DNA of 64,000 nt from Stenotrophomonas bentonitica (GCF_002887735.1 NZ_PKQP01000011.1:29725-93724), one strand, 5' to 3'; counted from the stretch's first letter, positions 10,357-20,223 are shown. Numbers and translations: made by a program. Notes: generated by a model from the letters alone, not told the origin.

Positions 10357-11568
10357 TCAGCCCTTGATCACGCCCAGCTCGACGCCGATGCGGGTGAACG
10401 CATCGATGGCGCGGTCCAGGTGCGCACGCGTGTGCGCGGCGCTGATCTGGGTGCGGATGCGGGCCTGGCCCTTGGGCACCACCGGGAAGAAGAAGCCGAT
10501 CGCGTAGATGCCTTCTTCCAGCAGGCGCTCGGCGAACTTCTGCGCGAGCGGCGCGTCGTACAGCATCACCGGGCTGATCGGGTGCACGCCCGGCTTCACG
10601 TCGAAGCCGGCAGCCGTCATCTTCTCGCGGAAGTAGGCGGTGTTCTCGGCCAGCGTGCTGCGCAGGTCGTCGGCGGCGGCCAGCATTTCAAAGGCCTTGA
10701 TGCCGGCGGCGACCACGTGCGGCGGCAGCGAGTTGGAGAACAGGTACGGGCGCGAGCGCTGGCGCAGCAGCTCGATCACTTCGGCGCTGGCGCAGGTGAA
10801 ACCGCCCAGTGCGCCGCCCATGGCCTTGCCCAGGGTGCCGGTGATGATGTCGATCTTCTCCAGCACGCCCTTGACCTCGGCCGAGCCGCGGCCGGTTGGG
10901 CCGAGGAAGCCGGTGGCATGGCATTCGTCGATGTGCACCAGCGCGTTGTACTTCTTCGCCAGTGCGGTGATCTCATCCAGCGGGGCGATGAAGCCGTCCA
11001 TCGAGAACACGCCGTCGGTGGTGATCAGCTTGGTCTTGCAGCCGGCCGCATCGGCGGCCTGCAGCTGGGCTTCCAGATCGGCCATGTCGCAGTTGGCGTA
11101 GCGGAAGCGCTTGGCCTTGCACAGGCGCACGCCGTCGATGATCGAGGCGTGGTTGAGCGAATCGGAAATGATCGCATCGTGCTCGCCCAGCAGCGGCTCG
11201 AACAGGCCGCCGTTGGCATCGAAGCAGGCCGCGTACAGGATGGTGTCCTGCTTGCCGAAGAACCCGGCGATCTGCTTTTCCAGCTGCTTGTGCAGGTCTT
11301 GGGTGCCGCAGATGAAGCGCACCGAGGCCATGCCGAAGCCGTGGGTATCCAGCGCGTCCTTGGCCGCCTGGATCAGGTCCGGATGGTCGGCCAGGCCCAG
11401 GTAGTTGTTGGCGCAGAAGTTCAGCACGGTACGGCCGTCGTCCAGGGTGATCTCGGCCGACTGCGGGCTGGTGATGATCCGTTCGGACTTGAACAGGCCC
11501 TGGGCGCGGATCGCCTCGAGTTCTTCAACGTAGTGCTGGGTCAGCGAGGCGGTGGTGGCGTCGGTCAT
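10357..11568 (-). CDS. kbl: glycine C-acetyltransferase (2-amino-3-ketobutyrate CoA ligase)
   Basis: 403 residues, a fold-type I PLP enzyme of the alpha-oxoamine synthase family. It cleaves 2-amino-3-ketobutyrate with CoA to glycine and acetyl-CoA, the second step of threonine degradation. Seen: [18 protein letters not shown], the [10 protein letters not shown] segment binding the cofactor ring, and the PLP-lysine motif [13 protein letters not shown] 11568 was chosen because the upstream frame lacks family similarity. Its partner tdh lies 1.1 kb away on the same strand, with a porin gene on the opposite strand between them. Confidence 0.96.
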   Translation of the reverse strand: MTDATTASLTQHYVEELEAIRAQGLFKSERIITSPQSAEITLDDGRTVLNFCANNYLGLADHPDLIQAAKDALDTHGFGMASVRFICGTQDLHKQLEKQIAGFFGKQDTILYAACFDANGGLFEPLLGEHDAIISDSLNHASIIDGVRLCKAKRFRYANCDMADLEAQLQAADAAGCKTKLITTDGVFSMDGFIAPLDEITALAKKYNALVHIDECHATGFLGPTGRGSAEVKGVLEKIDIITGTLGKAMGGALGGFTCASAEVIELLRQRSRPYLFSNSLPPHVVAAGIKAFEMLAAADDLRSTLAENTAYFREKMTAAGFDVKPGVHPISPVMLYDAPLAQKFAERLLEEGIYAIGFFFPVVPKGQARIRTQISAAHTRAHLDRAIDAFTRIGVELGVIKG

Positions 11569-11683
11569 GGCAGGCAGTCTTCGGCACGGGAAACCCGGGA
11601 TTTTACCTGTCGCAGGCGGCCGCCGGGTTGCACGTCCGGTCGATCGCGCCGGGGCCGGCGGGGAACCGTTGCAGACGTGATTG

Positions 11684-11711
11684 TTGCATCGCAATATCAA
11701 TCAGGTTAAAA
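11684..11711 (+). promoter_or_regulatory. candidate sigma-70 promoter of the TorF-type porin
   Basis: TTGCAT (11684-11689), 16-base spacer, TTAAAA (11706-11711), about 50 bases before ATG 11762. The region is AT-rich against its surroundings. Confidence 0.45.
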
Positions 11712-11761
11712 AACTGTAAACCGCACCGTTCCGCCCACCCCCACGTCTGGAGAGACCCCGC

Positions 11762-12463
11762 ATGAACCACGCCACGCGCTGTACCGCCGCCGTTGTGCTC
11801 TGCGCCGCCCTGCTTGCCCCGTTTGCCGCCAGTGCCCAGGACGAGGCCGCCTCTCCCTTCAGCTGGAACGTGACCGGCGTGTCGGACTACGTGTTCCGCG
11901 GTGTCTCCCAGACCGATGAAGATCCGACGATCCAGGCCGGTTTCACCTATACCTCGCCGGTCGGCCTGTACGCCGGTGTCTGGGGCTCGGGCGTGGACTT
12001 TGGCGATGGCGGCCCGGATGCCGAGGTCGACTACCTGATCGGCTACGCCTTCGACGTGACCGACACCGTCAACCTGGACCTGCTGCTGAACCGCTACACC
12101 TACCCGGGTTCCAGCGAACTGGCGTACAACGAGTTCATCACCAAGACCACCTTCGCCAAGCAGTACAGCCTGACCGTGACCTACACCAACGACGTGTTCA
12201 ATTCGGGCACCGATGCGTGGTACTACGCCGTGGGTGGCGAGTGGGCGCTGCCGCAGGACTTCACGTTGAGCGCCAACGTCGGCCGCAGCACCTTCGAAGA
12301 AGGCATCTCCAAGGATTACACCGACTGGAACGTCGGCGTCAGCCGCCAGTTCGGCCTGTTCAATCTCGGCCTGGGCTACTACGGCACCGACGGCAACGGC
12401 CGCGACAACTCCGGCAAGCTGGCCGACAGCCGCGTGGTGTTCACGGTCGGCATCGGGCAGTAA
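11762..12463 (+). CDS. TorF-family putative porin
   Basis: 233 residues. A signal peptide ending ASAQ is followed by the family-defining start of the mature protein, WNVTGVSDYVFRGVSQT, and alternating aromatic strands ending in VVFTVGIGQ, as expected of an outer-membrane beta-barrel. This matches the Gcw_chp/TorF family of proteobacterial outer-membrane proteins with uncertain transport role. It lies between kbl and tdh but on the opposite strand, with its own promoter and terminator, so it is not part of their transcript. Confidence 0.9.
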   Translation: MNHATRCTAAVVLCAALLAPFAASAQDEAASPFSWNVTGVSDYVFRGVSQTDEDPTIQAGFTYTSPVGLYAGVWGSGVDFGDGGPDAEVDYLIGYAFDVTDTVNLDLLLNRYTYPGSSELAYNEFITKTTFAKQYSLTVTYTNDVFNSGTDAWYYAVGGEWALPQDFTLSANVGRSTFEEGISKDYTDWNVGVSRQFGLFNLGLGYYGTDGNGRDNSGKLADSRVVFTVGIGQ

Positions 12464-12499
12464 CCGGCGCCCGACACCGCCGACCACCTCGCGAACCAG

Positions 12500-12525
12500 A
12501 AAAGGCGCCCGGATGGGCGCCTTTT
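12500..12525 (+). terminator. terminator of the TorF-type porin gene
   Basis: AAAAGGCGCCC / GGGCGCCTTTT with a short loop, 36 bases after the stop. The A/T ends make it usable in both directions. Confidence 0.88.
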
Positions 12526-12564
12526 CACTGTGGGTCTCACACCGGAACCCCTGCTGGAGCGCCG

Positions 12565-12602
12565 CCCCCTTCTTGTTCAAGGGGGCGCGCCAACGGCGCG
12601 GG
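12565..12602. repeat. intergenic repeat containing GCGCGCCAACGGCGCGG
   Basis: A CCCCCTTCTTG...AAGGGGG hairpin runs into the palindrome CGCGCCAACGGCGCG. A near copy occurs at 38572-38608, also intergenic. It differs from the SMAG family and has no GTAG head. Confidence 0.6.
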
Positions 12603-12620
12603 AATACGGTGGATTGGACC

Positions 12621-12655
12621 ATTGATCATCTGTGCCGAAGGCGCAGGTGATCAAT
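12621..12655 (-). terminator. hairpin at the 3' end of tdh
   Basis: Arms ATTGATCA and TGATCAAT with inner GC pairs (CTG/CAG, GCC/GGC). It overlaps the tdh stop codon on the minus strand. No T-run follows, so it may protect the mRNA end rather than terminate strongly. Confidence 0.5.
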
Positions 12656-13703
12656 TCCAGCTCAACACCACCTTGCCGGCCTTGCCCTGTTCCATCAGGT
12701 CGAAGCCCTTCTGGAACTCATCGATCGGCAGCTGGTGGGTCATCACCTTGCCCAGCGGGAAGCCGGACAGCACCAGCTGGGTCATCTTGTACCAGGTCTC
12801 GTACATCTTGCGGCCGTAGATGCCCTGCACGGTCAGGCCCTTGAAGATGATCTTGTCCCAGTCGCAGCCCGCGCCCTTGGGCATGATGCCGAGCATGGCG
12901 ATCTTGCCGCCGTGGTACATGCAGTCGAGCATGTCGTTGAACGCGCGCGGGTTGCCGCTCATTTCCAGGCCCACGTCGAAGCCCTCCATGTGCAGCTCCT
13001 TCATCACGTCCTTGAGCGAGGTGTTGGACACGTTGACCACGCGGGTGGCGCCCATGTCGGCGGCCAGCTTCAGGCGGAAATCGTTGACGTCGGTGACCAC
13101 CACGTTGCGCGCGCCGATGTGCTTGCAGATGCCCGCGGCGATGATGCCGATCGGGCCGGCGCCGGTGATCAGCACGTCCTCGCCGATCACGTTGAACTCC
13201 AGCGCGCAGTGCGCGGCGTTGCCGTACGGATCGAAGAAGGCGGCCAGCTCGGACGGGATCTGGTCCGGGATCGGCCACAGGTTGCTGGCCGGCATCACCA
13301 TGTATTCGGCGAAGGCGCCGTTGACGTTGACGCCGATGCCCACGGTGTTCGGGCACAGGTGCTGGCGGCCGCCGCGGCAGTTGCGGCAATGGCCGCAGAC
13401 GATGTGGCCTTCGGCCGAGACGCGCTGGCCGATTTCATAACCGGTCACGCCCGGGCCGATCTCGGCGATGCGGCCGACGAACTCGTGGCCGATGGTCAGG
13501 CCCGGCTTGATCGTGCGCTGGCTCCACTCGTCCCACAGGTAGATGTGCAGGTCGGTGCCGCAGATGGCGGTCTTTTCCAGCTTGATCAGGACCTGGTTCG
13601 GACCGGGGGTGGGGACCGGAACCTCTTCCAGCCAGATGCCCTTGGCGGCTTCGCGTTTGACCAGGGCCTTCATTGTTTGCTGCGCCATCGGGGTGGAACT
13701 CAT
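12651..13703 (-). CDS. tdh: L-threonine 3-dehydrogenase
   Basis: 350 residues (family about 341). It oxidises L-threonine to 2-amino-3-ketobutyrate with NAD, feeding Kbl. Seen: catalytic zinc residues in ICGTDLHIY and IGHEFVG; structural-zinc cysteines in [10 protein letters not shown]; Rossmann motif [12 protein letters not shown]; and [11 protein letters not shown] in the C-terminal part. The annotated start is 13703; ATG 13673 gives the shorter N-terminus MKALVKRE, which aligns with the enterobacterial enzyme and is a good alternative. The gene is divergent from the S46 peptidase. Confidence 0.96.
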   Translation of the reverse strand: MSSTPMAQQTMKALVKREAAKGIWLEEVPVPTPGPNQVLIKLEKTAICGTDLHIYLWDEWSQRTIKPGLTIGHEFVGRIAEIGPGVTGYEIGQRVSAEGHIVCGHCRNCRGGRQHLCPNTVGIGVNVNGAFAEYMVMPASNLWPIPDQIPSELAAFFDPYGNAAHCALEFNVIGEDVLITGAGPIGIIAAGICKHIGARNVVVTDVNDFRLKLAADMGATRVVNVSNTSLKDVMKELHMEGFDVGLEMSGNPRAFNDMLDCMYHGGKIAMLGIMPKGAGCDWDKIIFKGLTVQGIYGRKMYETWYKMTQLVLSGFPLGKVMTHQLPIDEFQKGFDLMEQGKAGKVVLSWN

Positions 13704-13807
13704 CTGGGGGAAAACGCGGATTATAGAGCCGCTGGCGTTTTTCCCATGTTGCAGCGCGGGTGGGCTGGGCGGTGGCCATGCCCATCATGGCCGCACTGTG
13801 TGCGGCC

Positions 13808-13830
13808 AGCCGACCATGGGTCGGCTCTAC
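13808..13830. repeat. SMAG/REP element (reverse orientation)
   Basis: AGCCGACC-ATG-GGTCGGCT ending in CTAC. It lies between divergent tdh and the S46 peptidase gene, just after another small palindrome GGCCGCA..TGCGGCC. Confidence 0.8.
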
Positions 13831-13893
13831 CCGGCTTCGGGCCGGGGCAGCGGCTGGGCTAGAATCGGCGGTTCTTTCACCAGGGGCTGCTCA

Positions 13894-16056
13894 ATGCGCT
13901 CGAACCTGCTTGCCTTCTCCGTCGTCGCCAGCCTTGGGCTGGTCCAGGTCGCCCATGCCGCTGAAGGCATGTGGGTGCCGCAGCAGCTGCCGGAAATCGC
14001 CGGCCCGCTCAAGCAGGCCGGCCTGAAGCTGTCCCCGGAGCAGATCTCCAACCTGACCGGCGACCCGATGGGCGCGGTCGTGGCATTGGGCGGCTGCACC
14101 GCCAGCTTCGTCTCCCCGCAGGGCCTGGTGGTCACCAACCACCACTGCGCCTACGGTGCGATCCAGCTGAATTCGACGGCCGAGAAGAACCTGATCAAGG
14201 ACGGCTTCAACGCCCCGACCCTGAAGGACGAACTGAGCGCCGGCCCGAACGCCCGCGTGTTCGTGCTGGACCAGATCACCGACGTCACCGACCAGGCCAA
14301 GGCCGCCATCGCCGCCGCCGGCAAGAACCCGCTGGCCCGGACCCGCGCGCTGGAGGCCTTCGACAAGGCCCAGACGGCCGCCTGTGAAGCCGATGCCGGC
14401 TTCCGCTGCCGCCTGTACAGCTTCTCCGGCGGCAACACCTACCGCCTGTTCCGCAACATGGAAATCAAGGACGTGCGCCTGGTCTACGCGCCCCCGGGCA
14501 GCGTCGGCAAGTTCGGTGGCGACATCGACAACTGGATGTGGCCGCGCCACACCGGCGATTTCTCGTTCTACCGCGCCTACGTGGGCAAGGACGGCAAGCC
14601 GGCCGCCTTCTCGGCCGACAACGTGCCTTACCAGCCCAAGCACTTCCTGACGTTCGCCGACCAGCCGCTGGGCGCCGACGACTTCGTGATGGTGGCCGGC
14701 TACCCGGGGCGCACCAACCGCTACGCCCTGGCCGGCGAGTTCAATGAAACCGCCAGCTGGACCTACCCGACCATCGCGCGCCACTACAACGCGGTGCTGA
14801 AGATGATCGACGAGGCCGGCAAGGCCGACCCGGACGTCAAGGTGAAGTACGCCGCCACCGCGGCCAGCATGAACAACGTGGCCAAGAACTACGCGGGCCA
14901 GTTGGAAGGCTTCAAGCGCATCGACGCGGCCGGCCAGAAGCAGGCCGAAGAAGCCGCCGTGCTGGCCTGGCTGAAGAAGCGCGGTGCCGCCGGCAAGCCG
15001 GCCCTGGCCGCACATGCGCAGCTGATCCAGCACCTGGACACCAGCAAGGCCACGCGTGAGCGCGACCTGTTCGTCAGCCAGTTCAACAGCACCTCCGCAG
15101 TGGGCTCGGCGATCACCCTGTACCGCCTGTCGATCGAACGCAGCAAGGCCGATGCCGAGCGTGAGGTCGGCTACCAGGAACGTGACCTGCCCTCGATCGA
15201 AGGCGGCCTGAAGCAGATGGACCGCCGTTACGTGCCGCGCATGGACCAGCAGCTGCAGACCTACTGGCTGAGCCAGTACGTGGCCCTGCCGGCCGCGCAG
15301 CGCAGCAACGAGGTGCTCAACCAGTGGCTGGCCGGCAGCGACAAGGCCGCCGTGGATGGCCTGGTCGGCAAGCTCTCGGGCACCAAGCTGGGCAGCCTGG
15401 ATGAGCGCCTGAAGTGGTTCAAGGCCGACCGTGCCGCCTTCGAAGCCAGCACCGACCCGGCGATCCAGTACGCGGTCGCGGTGATGCCGGCGCTGCTGCA
15501 GCAGGAAGAGCAGAAGAAGACCCGCGAAGGCGAGTCGCTGGTATCGCGCCCGCTGTACCTGCAGGCCGTGGCCGACTACAAGAAGAGCAAGGGCGAGTTC
15601 GTCTATCCGGACGCCAACCTGTCGCTGCGCATCACCTTCGGCAACGTCATGGGCTACGGCAAGGACGGCGTGAACTACACCCCGTTCACTACCCTGGAAG
15701 GCGTGGCGGCGAAGGAAACCGGCGAAGACCCGTTCGATTCGCCCAAGGCGCTGCTGGAAGCGGTCAAGGCCAAGCGCTATGGCGGCCTGGAAGACAAGCG
15801 CATCGGCTCGGTGCCGGTGAACTTCCTGTCCAACCTGGACATCACCGGTGGCAACTCCGGTTCGCCGGTGCTCGATGCCAACGGCAAGCTGGTCGGCCTG
15901 GCCTTCGACGGCAACTGGGAATCGGTGAGCTCCAACTGGGTGTTCGATCCGGTGATGACCCGCATGATTGCCGTGGACAGCCGTTACATGCAGTGGATCA
16001 TGCAGGAAGTGGCGCCGGCGCCGCAGCTGCTGAAGGAACTGAACCTCAGCAAGTAA
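13894..16056 (+). CDS. S46 family dipeptidyl peptidase
   Basis: 720 residues, standard for S46 (DPP7/DPP11) enzymes, which remove dipeptides from peptide N-termini in the periplasm. A signal peptide ends near AHA (residue 22). The catalytic triad is visible: His84 in TNHHCAYG, Asp222 in PRHTGDFSFYR, and Ser655 in TGGNSGSP. The sequence after the serine, GLAFDGNWES, is of the DPP11-like kind, but acidic versus hydrophobic specificity is not settled from this. ATG 13894 was chosen because it begins the signal peptide. A strong terminator follows. Confidence 0.95.
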   Translation: MRSNLLAFSVVASLGLVQVAHAAEGMWVPQQLPEIAGPLKQAGLKLSPEQISNLTGDPMGAVVALGGCTASFVSPQGLVVTNHHCAYGAIQLNSTAEKNLIKDGFNAPTLKDELSAGPNARVFVLDQITDVTDQAKAAIAAAGKNPLARTRALEAFDKAQTAACEADAGFRCRLYSFSGGNTYRLFRNMEIKDVRLVYAPPGSVGKFGGDIDNWMWPRHTGDFSFYRAYVGKDGKPAAFSADNVPYQPKHFLTFADQPLGADDFVMVAGYPGRTNRYALAGEFNETASWTYPTIARHYNAVLKMIDEAGKADPDVKVKYAATAASMNNVAKNYAGQLEGFKRIDAAGQKQAEEAAVLAWLKKRGAAGKPALAAHAQLIQHLDTSKATRERDLFVSQFNSTSAVGSAITLYRLSIERSKADAEREVGYQERDLPSIEGGLKQMDRRYVPRMDQQLQTYWLSQYVALPAAQRSNEVLNQWLAGSDKAAVDGLVGKLSGTKLGSLDERLKWFKADRAAFEASTDPAIQYAVAVMPALLQQEEQKKTREGESLVSRPLYLQAVADYKKSKGEFVYPDANLSLRITFGNVMGYGKDGVNYTPFTTLEGVAAKETGEDPFDSPKALLEAVKAKRYGGLEDKRIGSVPVNFLSNLDITGGNSGSPVLDANGKLVGLAFDGNWESVSSNWVFDPVMTRMIAVDSRYMQWIMQEVAPAPQLLKELNLSK

Positions 16057-16078
16057 GCCGACACGTCGGTTTCGATGA

Positions 16079-16107
16079 CCCCGCAGCGAAATCTGCGGGG
16101 TTTTTTT
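16079..16107 (+). terminator. terminator of the S46 peptidase gene
   Basis: CCCCGCAG / CTGCGGGG with loop CGAAAT and seven T residues, 23 bases after the stop. Confidence 0.93.
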
Positions 16108-16332
16108 ATGTGCGACGTACAGTCAAGCCCGCGGCGTCTTGTTTTCCCCCGTGGGGGCGCGCCGGCCTGGGCCGGGCAGGGTAGGCCAGCAAGCCAGCAT
16201 GCCCGCACGCAACGAAGCGCAAAGCGCCGCACAGCTTCACCGCCGCGACCGGGTATGATCCCTGTTCGGTGTGGTTTCACAGGACGTGAACGAAACGCCG
16301 CAACCTCCTCCCCCCAAGGACCCCTTGTCCGC

Positions 16333-16977
16333 ATGCGCATCCTGCTTGCCCGTCACGGCGAAACGCCGTGGAATGCCGAAGGCCGCTACCAAGGCCAGAT
16401 CGATATCCCGTTGTCGCCGATCGGCGAAGCCCAGGCCAAGGCCTTGGGGGAACGCCTCAACTCGGTCGACATCACCCGCGCCGTCGCCTCACCGCTTGTG
16501 CGTGCCCAGCTGACCGCCCAGCTCGCCCTTGGCGCCGAGCGTGCCCCGATGCTGCTGACCGAGCCGGACCTGCAGGAAATCGCCCACGGCGAATGGGAGG
16601 GCCTGCTGGCCAGCGAAATCCACGAGAAGGATCCCTCCCGCCTGCGCGCCTGGCGCGAAGAGCCGGATACCGTGCTGATGCCCGGCGGCGAATCGCTGCG
16701 CCTGGTGCTCGAGCGCAGCTGGCGCGGCCTGGCCCGTGCCGCCGAAGGCCTCGGCGAGCATGACACCCTGCTGGTGGTCGCCCACGACGCCGTCAACCGC
16801 GTGATCCTGTGCCGCATCCTCGGCCTGCCGATCTCGCGCCTGTGGACCTTCCGCCAGGCACCGACCACCCTCAACCTGCTCGAAGGGCCCGACCTGGACC
16901 AGCTGGAAGTGGTCCGCCTCAACGACTGTGCCCACCACACGCCGTTCTTCGGCGAAGCCAAGCACCGCGCGCTGTAA
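16333..16977 (+). CDS. histidine phosphatase family protein
   Basis: 214 residues of the phosphoglycerate-mutase-like superfamily. Seen: the phosphohistidine motif LLARHGETPWN at residues 4-14, SPLVRAQLTA, the acid residue in LQEIAHGEWEG, and the second histidine in VVAHDAVNR. It should hydrolyse a small phosphoester through a phosphohistidine; candidates include alpha-ribazole phosphatase- or broad-specificity GpmB-like activity, and no cobalamin genes are nearby. ATG 16333 starts the domain at once. It lies 51 bases before folC and may share its transcript. Confidence 0.9.
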   Translation: MRILLARHGETPWNAEGRYQGQIDIPLSPIGEAQAKALGERLNSVDITRAVASPLVRAQLTAQLALGAERAPMLLTEPDLQEIAHGEWEGLLASEIHEKDPSRLRAWREEPDTVLMPGGESLRLVLERSWRGLARAAEGLGEHDTLLVVAHDAVNRVILCRILGLPISRLWTFRQAPTTLNLLEGPDLDQLEVVRLNDCAHHTPFFGEAKHRAL

Positions 16978-17028
16978 CGCACTGCGTCCCATCCTGCCGT
17001 CCGCCCCAACGATTCCGATCCAACGACC

Positions 17029-18306
17029 ATGACCACCACCGCCCGCCCGCAGACCCTCTCCGACTGGCTCGGCTACATCGAGCAGCAGCACCCCGCCACC
17101 ATCGACATGGGGCTGGACCGGGTGCGTACCGTGGCGCAGGCGATGGGGCTGGGCGCACCGGCCGAGCGCAGCATCGTGGTCGGGGGCACCAACGGCAAGG
17201 GCTCCACGATTGCCTTCATCGAGGCGATCGCCCGTGCGGCCGGCTGGAAGGTCGGCGCGTACACCTCCCCGCACCTGCTGCGCTACAACGAGCGTGTGCG
17301 CATCGATGGGCAAGACGCCAGCGATGACGAACTGATGGCCGCCTTCAACGCCATCGAAGACGCGCGCGGCGATACCACGCTCACCTATTTCGAGTACGGC
17401 ACCCTGGCCGCGCTGCATCTGTTCGCACAGGCCGGGCTGGATCTGGCCGTGCTTGAAGTCGGCCTCGGCGGGCGCCTGGATGCGGTGAACATCGTCGATG
17501 GCGACGTGGCGGTGATCACCACCGTGGACATCGATCACAGCGATTGGCTGGGCGAGGACCGCGAAGCGATCGGCACCGAGAAGGCCGGCATCATCCGGGG
17601 CTGGAAGCCGGTCATCCTGGGCGAAATCGATCCGCCCTCGAGCGTGCTCGCGCGCGCCTACCTGCTCGGGGCCAATGCCATCCGCGGCGGCAGCGACTTC
17701 TTCGCCGAGGCCATCGATGGCGAACGCTGGCGCTGGCGTGATGTCGGCTTCCGGCTTGAACTGCCGCACCCGGCCCTGCGTGGCCCGATCCAGCGCGCCA
17801 ATGCCGCCACCGCGATTGCCGCGCTGCGTGCCCTGGATCGCCCGCTGCCGCGCACCGCCTTCATCGAGGGCGTGGCGGCCGCGCGCATCCGTGGCCGTCT
17901 GCAATCCTTCGATCGTGATGGTGTGGAGGTGCTGGTCGATGTCGGCCACAACCCGCAGGCCGCCCGTGAGCTGGCGGCGGCGCTGAAGGCCAGTCCCGTC
18001 ACCGGCAGCACCATCGCCGTGTTCGCTGCCCTGCAGGACAAGGATGCTGCCGGTGTGGTGGATGCCTTGGCCGATCAGGTCCAGCAGTGGCATCTGGCCG
18101 GCCTGGAGGGCGCGCGTGCGCAGAGTGCCGCGGAACTGCAGGCACGCCTGGCTGGTACGGCTGCGGCCGCCGCAACGCCGCACGCGACCGTCGTGGAGGC
18201 ACTGCAGCATGCGGTGACGCAGGCCAACGCCGGCGACCGCGTGCTGGTGTTCGGCTCCTTCCATACCGCCGCACAGGCGCTGCAGACGCTCGACCCCGGC
18301 GCCTGA
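17029..18306 (+). CDS. folC: bifunctional dihydrofolate synthase/folylpolyglutamate synthase
   Basis: 425 residues, typical FolC length. It adds glutamate to dihydropteroate and to reduced folates, using ATP. Seen: P-loop GGTNGKGSTIAFIE, YTSPHLLRYNERVRI, FEYGTLAALHLF, the VGLGGRLDAVNIV loop, and late VLVDVGHNPQAA of the Mur-ligase-like C-terminal domain. It is the first gene of the conserved order folC, SPOR protein, cvpA, purF, as in enterobacteria (where accD precedes). Confidence 0.96.
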   Translation: MTTTARPQTLSDWLGYIEQQHPATIDMGLDRVRTVAQAMGLGAPAERSIVVGGTNGKGSTIAFIEAIARAAGWKVGAYTSPHLLRYNERVRIDGQDASDDELMAAFNAIEDARGDTTLTYFEYGTLAALHLFAQAGLDLAVLEVGLGGRLDAVNIVDGDVAVITTVDIDHSDWLGEDREAIGTEKAGIIRGWKPVILGEIDPPSSVLARAYLLGANAIRGGSDFFAEAIDGERWRWRDVGFRLELPHPALRGPIQRANAATAIAALRALDRPLPRTAFIEGVAAARIRGRLQSFDRDGVEVLVDVGHNPQAARELAAALKASPVTGSTIAVFAALQDKDAAGVVDALADQVQQWHLAGLEGARAQSAAELQARLAGTAAAAATPHATVVEALQHAVTQANAGDRVLVFGSFHTAAQALQTLDPGA

Positions 18307-18404
18307 GGGCGCTTTGCGGTGCCGTTCAGCCGCATCAGCCGCCGCACACGCGCGCACCCGTATAATCGCCGTGGCATTCCGCCGCGCCGCCTGCCTGCCT
18401 TCAC

Positions 18405-19433
18405 GTGGATACTCCTCTGAAACAGCGACTGATTGGTGCCATCGTCCTGGTGGCGTTGGCCGTGATTTTCCTGCCCATGCTGGTCAAGGGTCCCGCACCT
18501 GACAGTGGTGTCGCCAACGTGCCGATCAGCGCACCGGCCGCGCCATCGGACGGTCAGTTCGAAACCCGCGAGCTGCCGCTGGTCGCACCGACCGGTGGTG
18601 CCACCGGCCTGCAGAGCGGCGCATCGACCACCCAGCCGCTGGCCGACAGCGCTGCCGTCGCCGCCGATCCGGCCCCGGCCGATACCTCGCCGGCCGTCGC
18701 CGCCGGCAACTACGCCGTGAGCTTTGGCGCCTACGCCAGCGAAGCCGATGCCGACCGCGTCATCGCCTCGTTGAAGAGTGCCCAGCTGGCGGGCTTCCGC
18801 GAGCCGGCCACGATCAACGGTCGCCAGGCCTGGCGCGTGCGCGTGGGCCCCTACGCCGACCGCGCGCTGGCCGAAGCGGGCCGCCTGCAGGCGGTCAAGG
18901 TGCGCAACGATGTCAAGGCCGAGGTGATCACCCTCGATGCGCGCGCGGCCACCGCGGTTGCCGCGACCCCGGCCGCCACCGCACCGACTCCCTCGGCTGC
19001 ACCGCCGGCCTCCAGCGCCGCCGCCGCGCCATCGGGCAACACGGTGAAAACCGAATCCCTGCCGGCCGAACCGGTCGCGGCCGCCAAGCCGGAACCGAAG
19101 CCGGCCGCGCCCAAGCCCGAACCCAAGCCGGCACCGGCACCCAAGCCCGAAGCTGCCGCTGCGGCGCCTGCTGCCCCGGCGGCCCCGGCGGCCAGCAGTG
19201 TCGGCTTCGCCGTGCAGCTGGGTGCCTTTGGCCAGGCCACCGAAGCCAACGCGCTGCGCGACAAAGTCCGCGCCGCCGGCTTCAGCGCCTTCGTGGAGCA
19301 GGTCCGCACCGACAAGGGCACCCTCAACCGGGTCCGCGTCGGGCCGGTCGCCAACCGCGCCGATGCCGAGAACCTCAAGGCCCAGGTCGCCGCCAAGGTC
19401 GGCGTGGCCGGCATGGTCCGCCCGCATCCCTGA
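18405..19433 (+). CDS. DedD-like cell division protein with two SPOR domains
   Basis: 342 residues starting at GTG 18405. A single membrane segment at about residues 9-26 (LIGAIVLVALAVIFLPML) puts the rest in the periplasm. The first SPOR domain (YAVSFGAYASEADADRV) spans about 102-178 and the second (FAVQLGAFGQATEAN) about 265-340; a proline/alanine/lysine/glutamate linker of repeated PKPEPKPA joins them. SPOR domains bind denuded septal glycan. Its place between folC and cvpA matches dedD; DedD normally has one SPOR domain. TATAAT at 18361-18366 may be a local -10. Confidence 0.88.
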   Translation: MDTPLKQRLIGAIVLVALAVIFLPMLVKGPAPDSGVANVPISAPAAPSDGQFETRELPLVAPTGGATGLQSGASTTQPLADSAAVAADPAPADTSPAVAAGNYAVSFGAYASEADADRVIASLKSAQLAGFREPATINGRQAWRVRVGPYADRALAEAGRLQAVKVRNDVKAEVITLDARAATAVAATPAATAPTPSAAPPASSAAAAPSGNTVKTESLPAEPVAAAKPEPKPAAPKPEPKPAPAPKPEAAAAAPAAPAAPAASSVGFAVQLGAFGQATEANALRDKVRAAGFSAFVEQVRTDKGTLNRVRVGPVANRADAENLKAQVAAKVGVAGMVRPHP

Positions 19434-19491
19434 TGCCTGACCTGCGCCGCCCCGCAGCTGCTGGACGGCGCCTGCCGCGCGGCCTGACGGC

Positions 19492-20223
19492 ATGATCGAC
19501 ATCGTCCTGCTGGTCCTGATCGGCGCCTCGGTCCTGCTGGGGCTGATGCGCGGCTTCGTCGGGATCGTGGTCGGCACGCTGTCCTGGCTGCTGGCCGGCT
19601 GGGCCGCATTCCTGTTCGGCAACGACGCGGCGCACTGGTGGGCCGCCCCCCTGGAACCGGGCACCGGCCACTATGTTGCCGGCTATCTGGGGGTGTTCCT
19701 GATCGTCATGATCGCGGTGGGCCTGATCGGCATGCTGATCAAGGCCGCCGTGAAGGTCACCTGCCTGACGGGCGCCGACCGCGTGCTGGGCGGCGCGCTG
19801 GGCCTGGTCCGGGGCGCCTTCTTGGGCTGCGTGCTGCTGATGCTGGCCGCCTTCACACCGTTGCCGCAGGAGCCGGCCTGGCAGACTTCGCAGGTGCGCC
19901 CGCTGCTGCAGCCGGGCGTGCGCTGGATGCAGGCGCAGCTGCCCGAGATGGCGTTGCCGGAGGTGAATCTGCCGCAACTGCCGACGATGGATTTGGGCAA
20001 GCCGCTCGCGACAGGCGATAATGGCGTCCTTGGCGAGGTAGTGGCAGGGCGCGGATGGCCGCGTCCCGTTGACGAGGGGAGGGAGACGGCACCTGCCGAC
20101 GCTGCGGCGCGCGGGCCGGCTTCCACACTGCCAGTCAATATCGAGCCGGCGCACCCGCGTCCGGACGACACCGCTCCGGCACGGAACGGTACCCCCGGCC
20201 AGGCACGGCCACCTTCACTGTAG
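19492..20223 (+). CDS. cvpA: CvpA family protein (colicin V production)
   Basis: 243 residues. Four hydrophobic segments fill the first 125 residues, opening MIDIVLLVLIGASVLLGLMRGF and ending near LGCVLLMLAAF, as in CvpA. The remaining 115 residues are a polar, proline-rich tail (ALPEVNLPQLP and beyond) not found in the 162-residue enterobacterial protein. CvpA supports envelope stress tolerance; its mechanism is unknown. It is 58 bases after the SPOR gene and 30 before purF, so it is likely in one transcript. Confidence 0.92.
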   Translation: MIDIVLLVLIGASVLLGLMRGFVGIVVGTLSWLLAGWAAFLFGNDAAHWWAAPLEPGTGHYVAGYLGVFLIVMIAVGLIGMLIKAAVKVTCLTGADRVLGGALGLVRGAFLGCVLLMLAAFTPLPQEPAWQTSQVRPLLQPGVRWMQAQLPEMALPEVNLPQLPTMDLGKPLATGDNGVLGEVVAGRGWPRPVDEGRETAPADAAARGPASTLPVNIEPAHPRPDDTAPARNGTPGQARPPSL

